Source: Siderastrea siderea (Eukaryota > Cnidaria > Anthozoa > Scleractinia > Rhizangiidae). From it: a stretch of DNA of 64,000 bases. The stretch is from the NCBI GenBank assembly GCA_964030785.1, contig OZ034969.1, forward strand, positions 31,373,601-31,437,600. Direction: 5' to 3'. The notes under the pieces were generated by a model. It was not told where the DNA came from and searched no databases. It saw only the letters and a program-made list of their open reading frames with translations. Positions 23,141-33,116 of this stretch are shown here, piece after piece (the stretch's first letter is position 1; each line of letters begins with the position of its first letter). Position numbers and translations under genes: made by a program.

Positions 23141-23380
23141 AGAATTTCTCGCTCTTAAACTTTGCACTCTAGCTTGCGTTATACCGAAAAAATCTCCGAC
23201 AGTATTTCTTTTGGGATTAGTTTTGGCTCATCGATATTTTGGGAGTAAATCCCTCCGAGGGGATTGAGCGAGTAAGTTTACCATGGATTTCATTACAAGT
23301 GTTTACATAGCGTTATATTATTATTATTTTTTTTCATTAAATGGCTGTTATTTTAATCTAAACACATTTGTACAATGTCG
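23141..23380. repeat. Duplicated 3' flank of copy F
   Basis: The block starting at about 23162 (CTCTAGCTTGCGTTATACCG, then TCCCTCCGAGGGGAT, then CCATGGATTTCATTACAAGT) is repeated at 8950, 16170 and 28450, each time just 3' of a long-type copy. It probably holds the shared 3' untranslated region. Confidence 0.65.
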
Positions 23381-24328
23381 TTACATCCAAGTTTTGCCTT
23401 CTTTTTTATCGTTCTCCAAAATATCATCAAGAAGGCAGTTTACAGCTTGTCCAAAAACGCTCTTCTCACCAGATTCCCAGTCACGAGACTTGATCTCAAA
23501 ATGATCCACAAACCCGTGATCTTTACAGAACTGATCCACTGCTAACTCGCTCTCAAATATCTTCCCTGGTCCAATCCATTGCAGTGGATTCACACACGAA
23601 TCCACAACATTCTCTGCCACTAAAACGCAGGGAATCGGAGAACAAACTTCTCGGTTGATTTTTTCTTTCCACTGCACGGCTTCTACAAGCGACGAAGGAT
23701 TATGCGGTCCCCAGAACACCAAAGCACCTTGACTATGCTGAAAGAAAACCTTGGTCATCGCAGAATGTCGATCCATATCGGAAATTTCGCATAGCTCGAC
23801 GACTATCGAATAATGACTTTTCAGGTTTCCTCGTTGTCGCCAATCCACTCTTTTTAAGTAGAAATCAATGCTGCTGGAAGGATGGATTCTAAATGCAGGC
23901 TTAATTCCAAGATAGTCCTTGATGAAGACACCCTTTGATCGCACGCCCCCTGTAAAACCCCCGACACAGATGATTTTCAGTGGGTCGACCTCGGTAGTTT
24001 CTTCCAAGCAGTCGTACTGTGATAACGAACAGACGTTTCTTTTGAATGTTTTCATTTCCAAAATAGTCAATTGCTCCTTAACTGCCTTCCCGTCTACTGA
24101 CTCAGTTGCATCAGCGAGTTCCATTTCAACAGTGTGTAATATTTCTCTCCCATCTTCTGGGTCGGTTGAATCTGCGACATCAATTTCAAAAGTGTGCAAG
24201 ATCTGCTTTCGGTTCTCGTCTTCTGAATCGTTTAAACCTGCAAACGGCTCCATCCGAACCAAATGCAAGACATTCTGCCTCTCTTTTAAGCCATTGGAAT
24301 GAGTCAAAACTGCAGCTGCGACGTCCAT
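23381..24328 (-). CDS. Rab32-like pseudo-GTPase, long type (copy F)
   Basis: This intronless frame has 315 residues from the MDVA start at 24328. The frame stays open for another 40 codons upstream to 24448, but the other long copies have a stop there and a one-base shift explains the extension, so I use the shared start. The N-terminal ILHT-EME repeats are present (NVLHLVRMEPFAGLND, then QILHTFEIDVADSTD, then EILHTVEMELADATE). The P-loop counterpart is GGFTGGVRSKG, with Gly after Lys. The remainder follows copy B closely (LCEISDMDRHSA, SPIPCVLVAENVVDSC, WIGPGKIFESELAVDQFC, KTWM). It is very close to copy B in coding and in both flanks, pointing to a recent duplication or gene conversion. Confidence 0.75.
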   Translation of the reverse strand: MDVAAAVLTHSNGLKERQNVLHLVRMEPFAGLNDSEDENRKQILHTFEIDVADSTDPEDGREILHTVEMELADATESVDGKAVKEQLTILEMKTFKRNVCSLSQYDCLEETTEVDPLKIICVGGFTGGVRSKGVFIKDYLGIKPAFRIHPSSSIDFYLKRVDWRQRGNLKSHYSIVVELCEISDMDRHSAMTKVFFQHSQGALVFWGPHNPSSLVEAVQWKEKINREVCSPIPCVLVAENVVDSCVNPLQWIGPGKIFESELAVDQFCKDHGFVDHFEIKSRDWESGEKSVFGQAVNCLLDDILENDKKEGKTWM

Positions 24329-25575
24329 TTCCAGCGTTGCGTTGAAGTGATTATAATGGCAATAATTTCTCAGTTGCTTCAATTCTAGGTTCAAGAACTT
24401 TGCTGATTGCGTTTCTCGCGATTGCACTACAGTATTTCTCCACTTCAAACAACTGTTGCTGCAAACGTTGTATCACTTCTTTTATGTATGCGTGTGCTCT
24501 AAATCAGGCTAGAGCTCATCGACAACCTCGGGTATGACGTGATACAACGTGATCGTAAATACCACTTAACCCATTGTTCTACGTTTCATTGAGTGTGATA
24601 ATAAATAGTAATAAAGTATGCACCTGTCACTGTCATTTACGTTTTGGCATTTATGTATCATTCCTTGGCTGAAGTTTAGTCGAACGCATATTTCTGACAA
24701 TATTGACTTCAGTAGTGTTACTATATTATAATGTCCCTTCTCATGTATTATAGAAAAATAAGGAAACATTTCTTTAGAGAACACGTGATTTGAAGTGGGG
24801 AAATTCTCTCATCGCAGGTCTATTGCCTCCGGGGTCTCCCCTTTGGAATCCTGGTGGGAATGCGGCCAATAATACGAACTGGCCTATAAATAGTCTATAA
24901 ACGTTATTTTTATCCTCTCTTGTTTAGGCTTAACTGGTATTGTTTTTCCGTCACGCCTGTTTTAGACCTCCCCCGGGTCGGGACCCCTTCAAGTCTTTCA
25001 CACTTCTCTCCGATGAACTCTTCCTCAGAGATACTTCACAGAAAGTAGAGGGCCGCTAGAGTACTCTCAACTACTCTGGGTGCGAGAAGTGACGTTTATC
25101 CGCGAGGTTTTCCTTCGTGCAAACAGCGGCCGGGTCGAAGGCCCGCGGGTGAGAAACACGGAACATGTACTTTCCTGGTGTGCCCGACTTTCTTCTTAAG
25201 ATGAGTGGAATTTTGATGGCGAAAAACAAGAAGGTGCTATGGAGATGTAAAATTAGAAATTTCCTGTTGTTAGATCTTTGGATGCCATGAACAGTTGACT
25301 ATATTTGCGTGGCGAGATCATGTGGTTGCGCGGCTGCTTGTTTGGACATAGTTTGACGGGTTTCGCGCGACGTGTGCGAGGCAGCGTGGAGAGAGGAAGA
25401 ATTTCATCCAGAACTCTTAGCGGTCATTGTTTTCGTGAAGTCACGCGATCTTTCGATGTGCAGTTTAGCTGGAGAATCCGTCCCTAAAACACAGTAAGTC
25501 CTCTTCCTACTTAAAGAGTGCATAGTTTATCAATTTTGTGTAGTGGATAATAACACGTGGGAAGGAATGAGTCTG
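24329..25575. repeat. Segmentally duplicated 5' flank of copy F
   Basis: It is near-identical to 10110-11330, including the GGCCTATAAATAGTCTAT stretch (near 24880) and the AGTAAGTCC stretch (near 25494). Homology with the copy B flank ends shortly after 25560. Confidence 0.65.
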
Positions 25576-26107
25576 TTCGCTGTTCATTGCTTCGTGATTT
25601 TTATCTGGTTTCTTTGTTCTTTGTTGCACTGTAGATTACAACGAAAAGTAAAAATCACGGAGGAATGCGTCGCGCATTACTTTGAACATATCAGCATTTA
25701 CTTGCCAACTGTGAATATCTAACGCAAACTTTTCCATCGGTTCATACGTCCTCTTCAACGTTAAATTTAAAAGTGTTCCAGTGAATCAATGTTAATGAGA
25801 CTCAATACTAAGATTGGTCACATCGTCAAGCATGCGTGTTTAATGTTTTTAAAAATCTATCGAGCTGTTCTTAAGATTTTTGCAAAAGTGCTCAAATTCA
25901 AAAATTACCACAAAATTATGCAACCGACCCCAAAATCTAAGCGGCCCTATTTCAGACCAAATACGATTTTTTGTGCCCAATATCACATCAAAGCGCATAC
26001 GTTCGAAGTCTATGCTCTAATTACGGCTCGAGAACATTGCCGGCCTGGAGCTCTGTGGCCGCACATACCCTTATAGGTCTTATAGATAAACTGACCTCCA
26101 TGTAAAC
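25576..26107. other. Gene-free interval leading into duplicated 3' flank of copy G
   Basis: From about 25920 the sequence matches 14920-15090 (CAACCGACCCC, AAGCGGCCCTATTTCAGAC, CCAATATCA-ATCAAAGCGCATACG). A short open frame at 25789-26076 overlaps this non-coding repeat and is not supported as a gene. Confidence 0.4.
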
Positions 26108-26119
26108 GATACTCGTATT

Positions 26120-26597
26120 GAAATTATGAATATATGAATTTCATATATTTGAACTGCGGAATAAAGAAATAAATCTAAAGAAGATCCTCGCAGTTATTAT
26201 CGCAACTTATGTAGCTGCGAAAAGAAAGCCTGAAAAAATCAAGCTTGCCGGGATTCGAACCCTGACCTCTGCGATACCGGTGCAGCGCTCTAACCAATTG
26301 AGCTAACAAGCCAACTGGGAGCTGGTCATTTAATTGGTTCGTAATATACCCGGGAAAGATGAAGATGAAATTATGAATATATGAATTTCATATATTTGAA
26401 CTGCGGAATAAAGAAATAAATCTAAAGAAGATCCTCGCAGTTTAGCTCAATTGGTTGTTAGCTCAATTGGTTAGAGCGCTGCACCGGTATCGCAGAGGTC
26501 AGGGTTCGAATCCCGGCAAGCTTGATTTTTTCAGGCTTTCTTTTCGCAGCTGCATAAGTTGCGATAATAACTGCGAGGATCTTCTTTAGATTTATTT
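26120..26597. mobile_element. Inverted pair of tRNA-derived SINEs inserted as one unit
   Basis: The left copy (about 26120-26366) is on the minus strand and the right copy (about 26444-26597) on the plus strand. Their tRNA heads point inward and their tails outward. Each head has a tRNA-like A box (TAGCTCAATTGGTTAGAGCG), an anticodon-like loop and a B box (GGGTTCGAATCCCGGCAAGC). The unit is flanked by the same 12 bases, GATACTCGTATT, at 26108-26119 and 26598-26609. The paralogous site near 15085 has the sequence once without insert. A 76-base piece of the tail is duplicated inside at 26367-26443. Confidence 0.75.
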
Positions 26598-26720
26598 GAT
26601 ACTCGTATTATTCCACGAGCGCGCATTGGATGATGGGAAGACAAAAAACCAACGACAGAGACTCCTGCTTTATGGTGAAAACCTTTGAACCCGGAGTGGT
26701 ACTCAATAAAGTTTTATACG

Positions 26721-27121
26721 TGGAGGTTCCACCCGGAGGTCCAAACCCTTTCCCTTTAATATATTTATTTTTTACCAAAATGGCAACCCTTTCGCATACC
26801 TAGAGCAAAATTGCACCCCTTTCTTATACCTCAAGGATAAGCCGAAGCAATAGAATTTCCTATGATCGCCACATTTGTCCTGGGCTTTCATTCCTTCTGG
26901 CTCAGTTGCTTAACGGTTTCAAGCTTGTATGTGTTTCGCGTTATTTCTACCAAAATTTGGTTCCCTTTTCTACAGTTAGTTTTAGACGCCATCTCTATCA
27001 TTTCGCAGCGGATTTTGGATTTTGTGACCCTTTCATATACTAAAATGACAATTTCCCCCTACCCTTTAGAGTTGTTGTAGTTCGAGCTTAAGAAAGGCAC
27101 CCCTTTAGGGCGGAGCCTCCC
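26721..27121. mobile_element. MITE, second copy of the GGAGG-type element
   Basis: It is collinear with 15222-15617 and sits in the same position of the duplicated flank, so it was duplicated with the gene rather than inserted twice. The left terminus is slightly degraded (GGAGGTTCCACCC) while the right is GGGCGGAGCCTCC. Confidence 0.6.
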
Positions 27122-27398
27122 CGTATAGCACACCTTATAGGGAGTACCCGCCGGTGGCCTTTTAACGCCACGGCTCTTGGCATGTGGCAATAAGCTGGGT
27201 TATTCGCTGATAACCCGTGTACGGTTAAACAGTCAGAAACCAAAAATTTAATAACTGAGCTGAAGAATTTAATAATGTGCGATACTCCGGACGATATATG
27301 GTCACTGAGGAGTCTATGATAAGAAAAAAAAAAAAGAAAAAGGATAAAATCAAAGTTAATCAAATCAAAGCAGGACATCACTTGAAAGGGACACTAGT

Positions 27399-28167
27399 GA
27401 CGGGGACATTGGGGTTTGCGGTAACGCGGTTTTGGGCAATTTTTCGTGCGGTGTAAAGTGGGGGTGACAGGCCTGCACGACTCCCACACACGTGTATTAG
27501 CCTTGATTATAGTTTTGCTTTGACGAGTATATCTTTCAGTGAACGCGCCCTCTTGTAAGATACTATGGGCGGTTCTCTTAAAATTTCGTTTAACTGTGGT
27601 TGTTGTTCTATAAAATGCCAGTTTTTCATGAGTATTTGTTTCAAGTGTGGCACTGATGGGTGGTATTGTGTGACGAAAGGCAAGATTCGTTTCTCTTGGT
27701 TGGAGGTGCCAGGGACTGCAAGGAGACCATCTTCTGTGAGAATATTGTCAGGCATTTTTGTTTCTGAAGCAATAAGTGGCAGGCAAGATCGCGATTTCGA
27801 TCCTTCTTGGGGATCTCGCCAGTTGCCGATAATAAAGACTGCTACAGGGGTGGATTCCTGGTAGCAATCTGAAACAATCCTGGTTTTTTTAGGTTTTTAT
27901 ACCCATGGTGAGGATCGAAAATACTCTATTTCTATTGAGTTCTCGATCCTTTTGTGCTCAACTTGATACTGTGTTTCTTGTAGTGGCTAGAATGAGAATT
28001 TAAACCAATATACCGATGCATTTTGTGAGAAGAAGTTGAGGTAATTATGAACAACATGGCGAGATGCGGTTTCGCTATTCCATGGAATTTCGATGCGGTA
28101 TTGCGGTTTTTGCCATTTGTTTGCGCGGTATTGCGGTTTTGAGTACCCCCCAATGCCCCCCCCCCCT
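27399..28167. mobile_element. 769-bp insertion with 7-bp target duplication, carrying Penelope fragment
   Basis: The flanking CACTAGT occurs at 27392-27398 and 28168-28174. The paralogous empty site near 15885 (GGGACACTAGTCGTTC) has it once. The ends are imperfect inverted repeats (GGGGACATTGGGG left; CCCCCCAATGCCCCC right). Inside is a fragment of a Penelope-like reverse transcriptase on the minus strand, so the element may be a composite or a transposon that picked up retroelement sequence. Confidence 0.65.
27507..27755 (-). pseudogene. Penelope-like element reverse-transcriptase C-terminal fragment
   Basis: The 82-codon frame contains FVTQYHPSVPHLKQILMKNW, then EPPIVSYKRARSLKDILVKA, which is the conserved segment between the reverse transcriptase and the GIY-YIG nuclease in Penelope-like elements. 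The catalytic palm is absent upstream and the nuclease absent downstream, so it is a fragment. Confidence 0.75.
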
Positions 28168-28653
28168 CACTAGTCGTTCAACAGGACTTCATAAAGGTTT
28201 GTGTGGCCTCCAAAATGTCTACCGTCATGTTTTAAAAAGGAAAGAAACTAAAAGAAAAGAAAGGCCGAAGTCAATAGGTCATTCAGTTCTCTGAAACAGT
28301 AAAATAACACAATAACTTTATTTATACAAATTGGGGCTATTGGTGTTTAAACTCACTGGGAAGGATTACAAATCTCAAGAAGAAAAGAAACGCAAAATTA
28401 ATTCTGGTAGTTGTATTTATACAAGAGAGGCAACTGGAAATTTTTGTCTGTACTCTAGTTTGTGATATACCGAAAAAATCTCCGACGGTATTTCTTTTGG
28501 GATTAGTTTTGGCTCATCCCTCCGAGGGGATAAAGCAATGAGTACGTTTACCATGGATTTCATTACAAGTGTTTACATAATATTATATTATTTCTTTGTT
28601 TTTTTTTAATTAAATGGCTGTTATTTTAATCTAAGCAATTTTGTACAATGTCG

Positions 28654-29601
28654 TTACATCCAAGTTTTGTCTTCCTTTTTATCGTTCTCCAAAATATCAT
28701 CAAGAAGGCAGTTTACAGCTTGTCCAAAAACGCTCTTCTCACCAGATTCCCAGTCACGAGACTTGATCTCAAAATGATCCACAAACCCGTGATCTTTACA
28801 GAACTGATCCAGTGCTAACTCGCTCTCAAATATCTTCCCTGGTCCAATCCACTGTAGTGGATTTACACACGAATCCGCAACATTCTCTGCCACTAAAACG
28901 CAGGGGATCGGAGAACAAACTTCTCGGTTGATTTTGTCTCTCCACTGCACGGCTTCTGCAAGCGACGAAGGATTATGCGGTCCCCAGAACACCAAAGCAC
29001 CTTGACTATGCTGAAAGAAAACCTTGGTCATCGCAGAAAGTCGATCCATATCGGAAATTTCGCATAGCTCGACGACTATCGAATAATGACTTTTCAGGTT
29101 TCCTCGCCGTCGCCAATCCACTCTTTTTAAGTAGAAATCAATGCTACTGAAAGGATGAATTCTAAATGCAGGCTTAATTCCAAGATAGTCCTTGATGAAG
29201 ACACCCTTTGATCGCACGCCCCCTGTAAAACCCCCGACACAGATGATTTTAAGTGGGTCGACATCGGTAGTTTCTTCCAGGCGGTCGTACTGTGATAACG
29301 AACGAAAGTTTCTCTTGAATGTTTTCATTTCCAAAATGGTCACCTGCTCCTTAACTGCCTTCCCGTCTACTGACTCAGTTGCATCAGCGAGTTCCATTTC
29401 AACAGTGTGCAATATTTCCCTCCCATCTTCTTCTTTGGTTGAATCTGTGACCTCCATTTCAAAAGTGTGCGAGATCTGATTTTGGTTCTCGTCTTCTGAA
29501 TCGTTTAAATCTGCAATCGGCTCCATCTGAGCCAAGTGCAAAACATTCTGCCTTTCTTTTACACCATTAGAATGAGTCGAAACTACAGCTGCGACATCCA
29601 T
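28654..29601 (-). CDS. Rab32-like pseudo-GTPase, long type (copy G)
   Basis: This intronless frame has 315 residues beginning MDVAAVVSTHSNGVKERQN. It has three N-terminal ILHT/ISHT-EME repeats of which the middle one differs (ISHTFEMEVTDSTKEEDG). The GTPase-like part has GGFTGGVRSKG, FSSIDFYLKRVDW, LCEISDMDR, SPIPCVLVAENVADSC and the invariant C-terminal block, then KTWM. The repeat region and FRSLSQYDRLEETT are shared with pseudogene C rather than with B and F, so C and G form one lineage and B and F another. Asp of DxxG, Gln, NKxD and SAK are all missing. No membrane segment, signal peptide or prenylation motif is visible. Confidence 0.75.
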   Translation of the reverse strand: MDVAAVVSTHSNGVKERQNVLHLAQMEPIADLNDSEDENQNQISHTFEMEVTDSTKEEDGREILHTVEMELADATESVDGKAVKEQVTILEMKTFKRNFRSLSQYDRLEETTDVDPLKIICVGGFTGGVRSKGVFIKDYLGIKPAFRIHPFSSIDFYLKRVDWRRRGNLKSHYSIVVELCEISDMDRLSAMTKVFFQHSQGALVFWGPHNPSSLAEAVQWRDKINREVCSPIPCVLVAENVADSCVNPLQWIGPGKIFESELALDQFCKDHGFVDHFEIKSRDWESGEKSVFGQAVNCLLDDILENDKKEDKTWM

Positions 29602-31205
29602 TCCACCTTCAAGGCATTGAAGTGATTACAATCAATATTTCTCAATTGCTTCAGTTCAAGGTTCAAGAAGTTTGTTGATTGCGTTTCTTGCAATTGTGAT
29701 TGCCACACACTATGTTTCAACGTCGAACAAATATTTCCCAACGTTGCTGCAAACGTCGTATCACTTCCAATGTTTATGTTTGCGTAAATAAATTGAAGCG
29801 TGCATTAAATCAGGCCAGTAGAGTCCATCTCGGCTCTGACGTCATACAACGTGATCGTAAATACCACTTAACCCACTGTTCTACGGTTCATTGAATGTGA
29901 TAATAAACATAAAGGTCATTAAAATAGTTCGATGTTCGTGACAAACTGAATTAAAACGAAAGTATGAAATATATGAAAAAAAAAAATCACATGCATCTGT
30001 CCCACCGGCCGTTACGTTTTGGCATTTATGTATCATTCCTTGGCCGAAGTTTTATAGTCGACTTCATACCTTTTGAAGTATTTCTATACCTAATGTGCCT
30101 TTTGATGGTATTATAGAAATATAAGGAAACCTTTCTTGAAAGAACTCGACCCTTGAAAATGAAGAAATTGTTACAACGTAGGTCTTTTCCTCCCGGAGTT
30201 TCTTCTTGGAATTTTGGTGGAAATGCAGCCAAAAGCGATATTAGATATTAGATTTCTCTCGATAGATTATACGGACTGGCCTGTAGCCGGCACTGTTCTG
30301 TAGAAAAGAAATTACGGAGGTTTCGTCGTAGTAGTAGGTTGTTCAAGGCCACTGGATGATTGATTGGTTGCTTAATGATATCCTATTGGTATAGGGAGGC
30401 CCGAGGGCCTATGTTTTAACCGTGGTTTTCTTGAGGACAACTTGGTAGGTGAGTTGCAAGGCCTCCACCAAGCTTATAATCGGGAGGTTTTTAATAGGGG
30501 ACACCAGGAACTATTTTCAGTCGATCAAAATTACATGTTTTGCGCAAAAATGGCCCGTGGCCCGACCGATTATTGTGTGCAACAATTTTCAAAAGGTTTT
30601 TGGACATCATACGGTTCAGAATACGCCATTTTAAAAGTGAAAACAAATGGGAAATTCCTGGAGTAAATCTTCGGCGCGAATGAGGTTGTAGGAGAATTCA
30701 GAGGTTTGATTTTAACAGCTACGGTTTGGTTTGAAGTCAGCTATTTATATTTTTTGCTACTTCGAAAACAGAGAAAGCCATTAAGAATTCGGTAGCTCTT
30801 GAGCCTAATGGCTTACAAATAACTCCAGCTTGTAAGTGCTCGTCTTTGATAAATCACAGGTTTTCTTGTTTTAGACTAAACATTGTTCCTCGCGCCTGTT
30901 TTAGACTTGAGAGTCTTCCCTTTAATCTTTCACCCTTCTCACCACAACTCACTCTTCCCCAGAGATCGAGAGACACCTTACAGAAAGTACAGGACCGCTA
31001 GATTAGTCTTAACCACCTTGGGTACGAGAGGTGGCGTTTAACTACGAGGTATTCCTCTGCGGAAACAGTGGCCGGGTTAAAGGCCCCCTCCGAGTGAGAA
31101 ACACGGTACTTCACAGGTTGTCTGACCTCAGTTACTTTAGATGAGTCTTAAATGAGCGGCATTTTGATGGCGAAAAAACAAGGACGGGCTATGGAAATGT
31201 AAGAG
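29602..31205. other. Diverged 5' flank of copy G
   Basis: Landmarks of the copy B/F upstream block recur but are more diverged (ATTTATGTATCATTCCTTGG at about 30025; the CGCGCCTGTTTTAGAC stretch near 30890; the AGAAACACGG stretch near 31095). An extra segment of about 600 bases (30240-30870) has no match in the other flanks. No gene is seen. Confidence 0.45.
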
Positions 31206-31538
31206 TAGAAATTACTTAAGAAAAGATGGAATATTCCACATGTCGCGAGCGTGGGACAAAGAAAAAATCTGAGTCCCCGACGGGAATCGAACCCATGACC
31301 TTCCGTACACCTGTCGGACGTTCTAATCACTGAGCTACTGCACTTTGCGAGAGTCCAGAAAGGTCGCACGTTTCTCTCACTAAGCGAACACCGCGCCATG
31401 TTGTGTGACCGCTTATGCAAATTGGTGTCGATTTCCATGTCTGTATATAACTCTCAACGCCTTATGCAAATTTGTGTCGGCTTTCAAAACATCGTGTTGT
31501 AGACTTGCTCCAAGTCGATTTGTTTGATTGGTATTAAT

Positions 31539-32010
31539 GTACCAGTCAAATTGAAGCTTCAACATCCCCTCCGGGCAACCCCCCGGGCATTTAAACTTTT
31601 GAAGATTGGCTTGTTCAAATTCCCTCCCCTCGGGGCCAAAAGGCTGTTCAAATGCCCCTTCAATTAGTACTGAAATACGTCTCCTCAAAGATAAATTTCG
31701 TCTTCAATCAAACACTTTTCACGCTTTTCAGAGTGAGATATGCCGTAATGACACCTTCAAACTTCTTTTAAAGACCCTTTTGAAAGAGTTATTCACTAAC
31801 AAAGGCGAAATTCTATCTTAGAAATCCTTCAAACCTCGCAAAAACCGAAAACGCACGGGCGTATTACGCTAGAACAAGAGATAAATCTGGTTCAAATTCC
31901 CCACCCTTTCAAGGCAACGTTCAAATTCCACCCCTCCCCGGGCAAGAATTACAGTCAAATGCCAGAGGTATGCCCGGGGGGGATGCTGAAGTTTCAATTT
32001 GACTGGTACA
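31539..32010. mobile_element. MITE with GTACCAGTCAAATTGAAG terminal repeats
   Basis: The left end GTACCAGTCAAATTGAAGCT and right end TTCAATTTGACTGGTAC are inverted repeats that continue into CCCGGGCAT / ATGCCCGGGG. About 470 bases lie between the ends and no transposase is encoded. Confidence 0.65.
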
Positions 32011-32361
32011 TAATTCACGGCCCTGTGTTTTGCGAGTAAAGTGAGCGAAGCGAGCTTCAAAGAGGTCGAGAAGCGACCGAGCGAGCGACGAAGTCGCGAG
32101 AGGCCTACTGACCTGAAAAACAATAATAACAAAATTAAAAAAAAATAAAGGACTTGGGAAAGTCTAATCGTCAAGTCCACCTCTTCGATTGATATTAATT
32201 TGCCCTGTGTTTTGTGAGTAAAGCAAGCTTAGATGAAGTCGCGAAGCGACCGAGCGAGCGACGAAGTCGCTAGAGGCCTACTAACCTGAAAAAAAAATCA
32301 AAGGACGTGGGAAACTTGAATCGAGTTGTTGAGTAGTGAATTGTTCACGGGAACCAGCTAG

Positions 32362-32507
32362 TAGGTCATATTTACTGAGTTCGTGGTGACTGGAGGACAT
32401 ACTGCTAGGACCAGAATGTCGAAGTGCACCTATAGGGCACTTCGACATTGCTGATCCTAGCAGTATGCAGGACGAGTGTCACCACGAACTCAGTAAATAT
32501 GACCTAT
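32362..32507. repeat. Long palindrome (hairpin of about 70-bp arms)
   Basis: The arm beginning TAGGTCATATTTACTGAGTT pairs with AACTCAGTAAATATGACCTA at the other end. Toward the centre, TGTCGAAGTG pairs with CACTTCGACA around a loop of about 10 bases. A few mismatches and small bulges occur around 32393-32405. It abuts the head of the right-hand SINE. Confidence 0.75.
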
Positions 32508-33116
32508 ACTTGCCACGAGTCTCCCAGTAGCTCAGTGGTTAGAGCGTCCGACCGGTGTACATGTACGAAACTGTCATCGGTTCGATTCCCGTCGGGGACT
32601 CAGATTTTTTCTTTGTCCCACGCTCGCGACATGTTGAATATTCCATCTTTTCTTAGAAATTACTTGTTAGTACACCCTCCGATGCTATGAACAGTTAACT
32701 ATATTTGCGTGGCGAGTTCATGTTGTTGCATGGCCGCTTGTAAGGACACAGTTTGTACGGATTTCGTCGCGAGACGAGTGCGAGACGCGCGTGGTGCATA
32801 GGAAAGAATTTCACCCAGAACTCATAGCGGTCATCGTTTCACGCGATCTTCGTTTATCAGTCCTTCTGGGGATGTCCGCCAAAACATCAGGGCCCTCTGA
32901 TGTCACATGATATTTTCGGCAATGTTGACAGATGACTGTCAACACGTAATTAGAGGAAATTAATGGCTCTAACCTTTTTTCGTCCATAACTTTGCGTAGA
33001 AACAATCTTTTTTCCTGAAACTTTTTGTAAAGGAGAGGTTTGAATAATATCTATCTGAAAATGACAAAAGTGTATTTTTTGAAAAAGTGGTAAATTTTGG
33101 GGTACCATGATACCTT

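Larger units (their letters stand above)
31218..32653. mobile_element. 1.4-kb insertion with inverted SINE ends and 12-bp target duplication
   Basis: The flanking TAGAAATTACTT is at 31206-31217 and 32654-32665; the paralogous sites near 11028 and 25252 have no insert. The ends are the same tRNA-derived SINE in inverted orientation (tails outward: AAGAAAAGATGGAATATTCC left, its complement right; heads inward with the GGTTCGATTCCCGTCGGGGA B box, left minus near 31270-31345, right plus near 32525-32600). The interior contains a MITE (31539-32010), a GAGCGA-rich repeated segment (32040-32290) and a palindrome (32362-32507). This is a different SINE family from that at 26120. Confidence 0.7.

Noticed and set aside
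24329..24448. 40-residue N-terminal extension of copy F
   Set aside because: Copy B has a stop in the same position; a one-base indel opens the frame in copy F only. The MDVA start is shared by all three long copies.
26230..26530. tRNA gene candidates (tRNA-like folds with intact B boxes on both strands)
   Set aside because: They are heads of an inverted SINE pair inserted with one 12-base target duplication. The anticodon stem has a mismatch and the tail is SINE sequence. The similar heads at 31270-31345 and 32523-32600 are rejected for the same reason.
6340..29601. Alternative identity of the cluster as immunity-related (IRG/GBP) GTPases
   Set aside because: The size, IGVDF-LK strand, LW-x-x-A-x-QER segment and QFC-K-HGF block point to Rab32-type small GTPases. 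There is no IRG helical domain.
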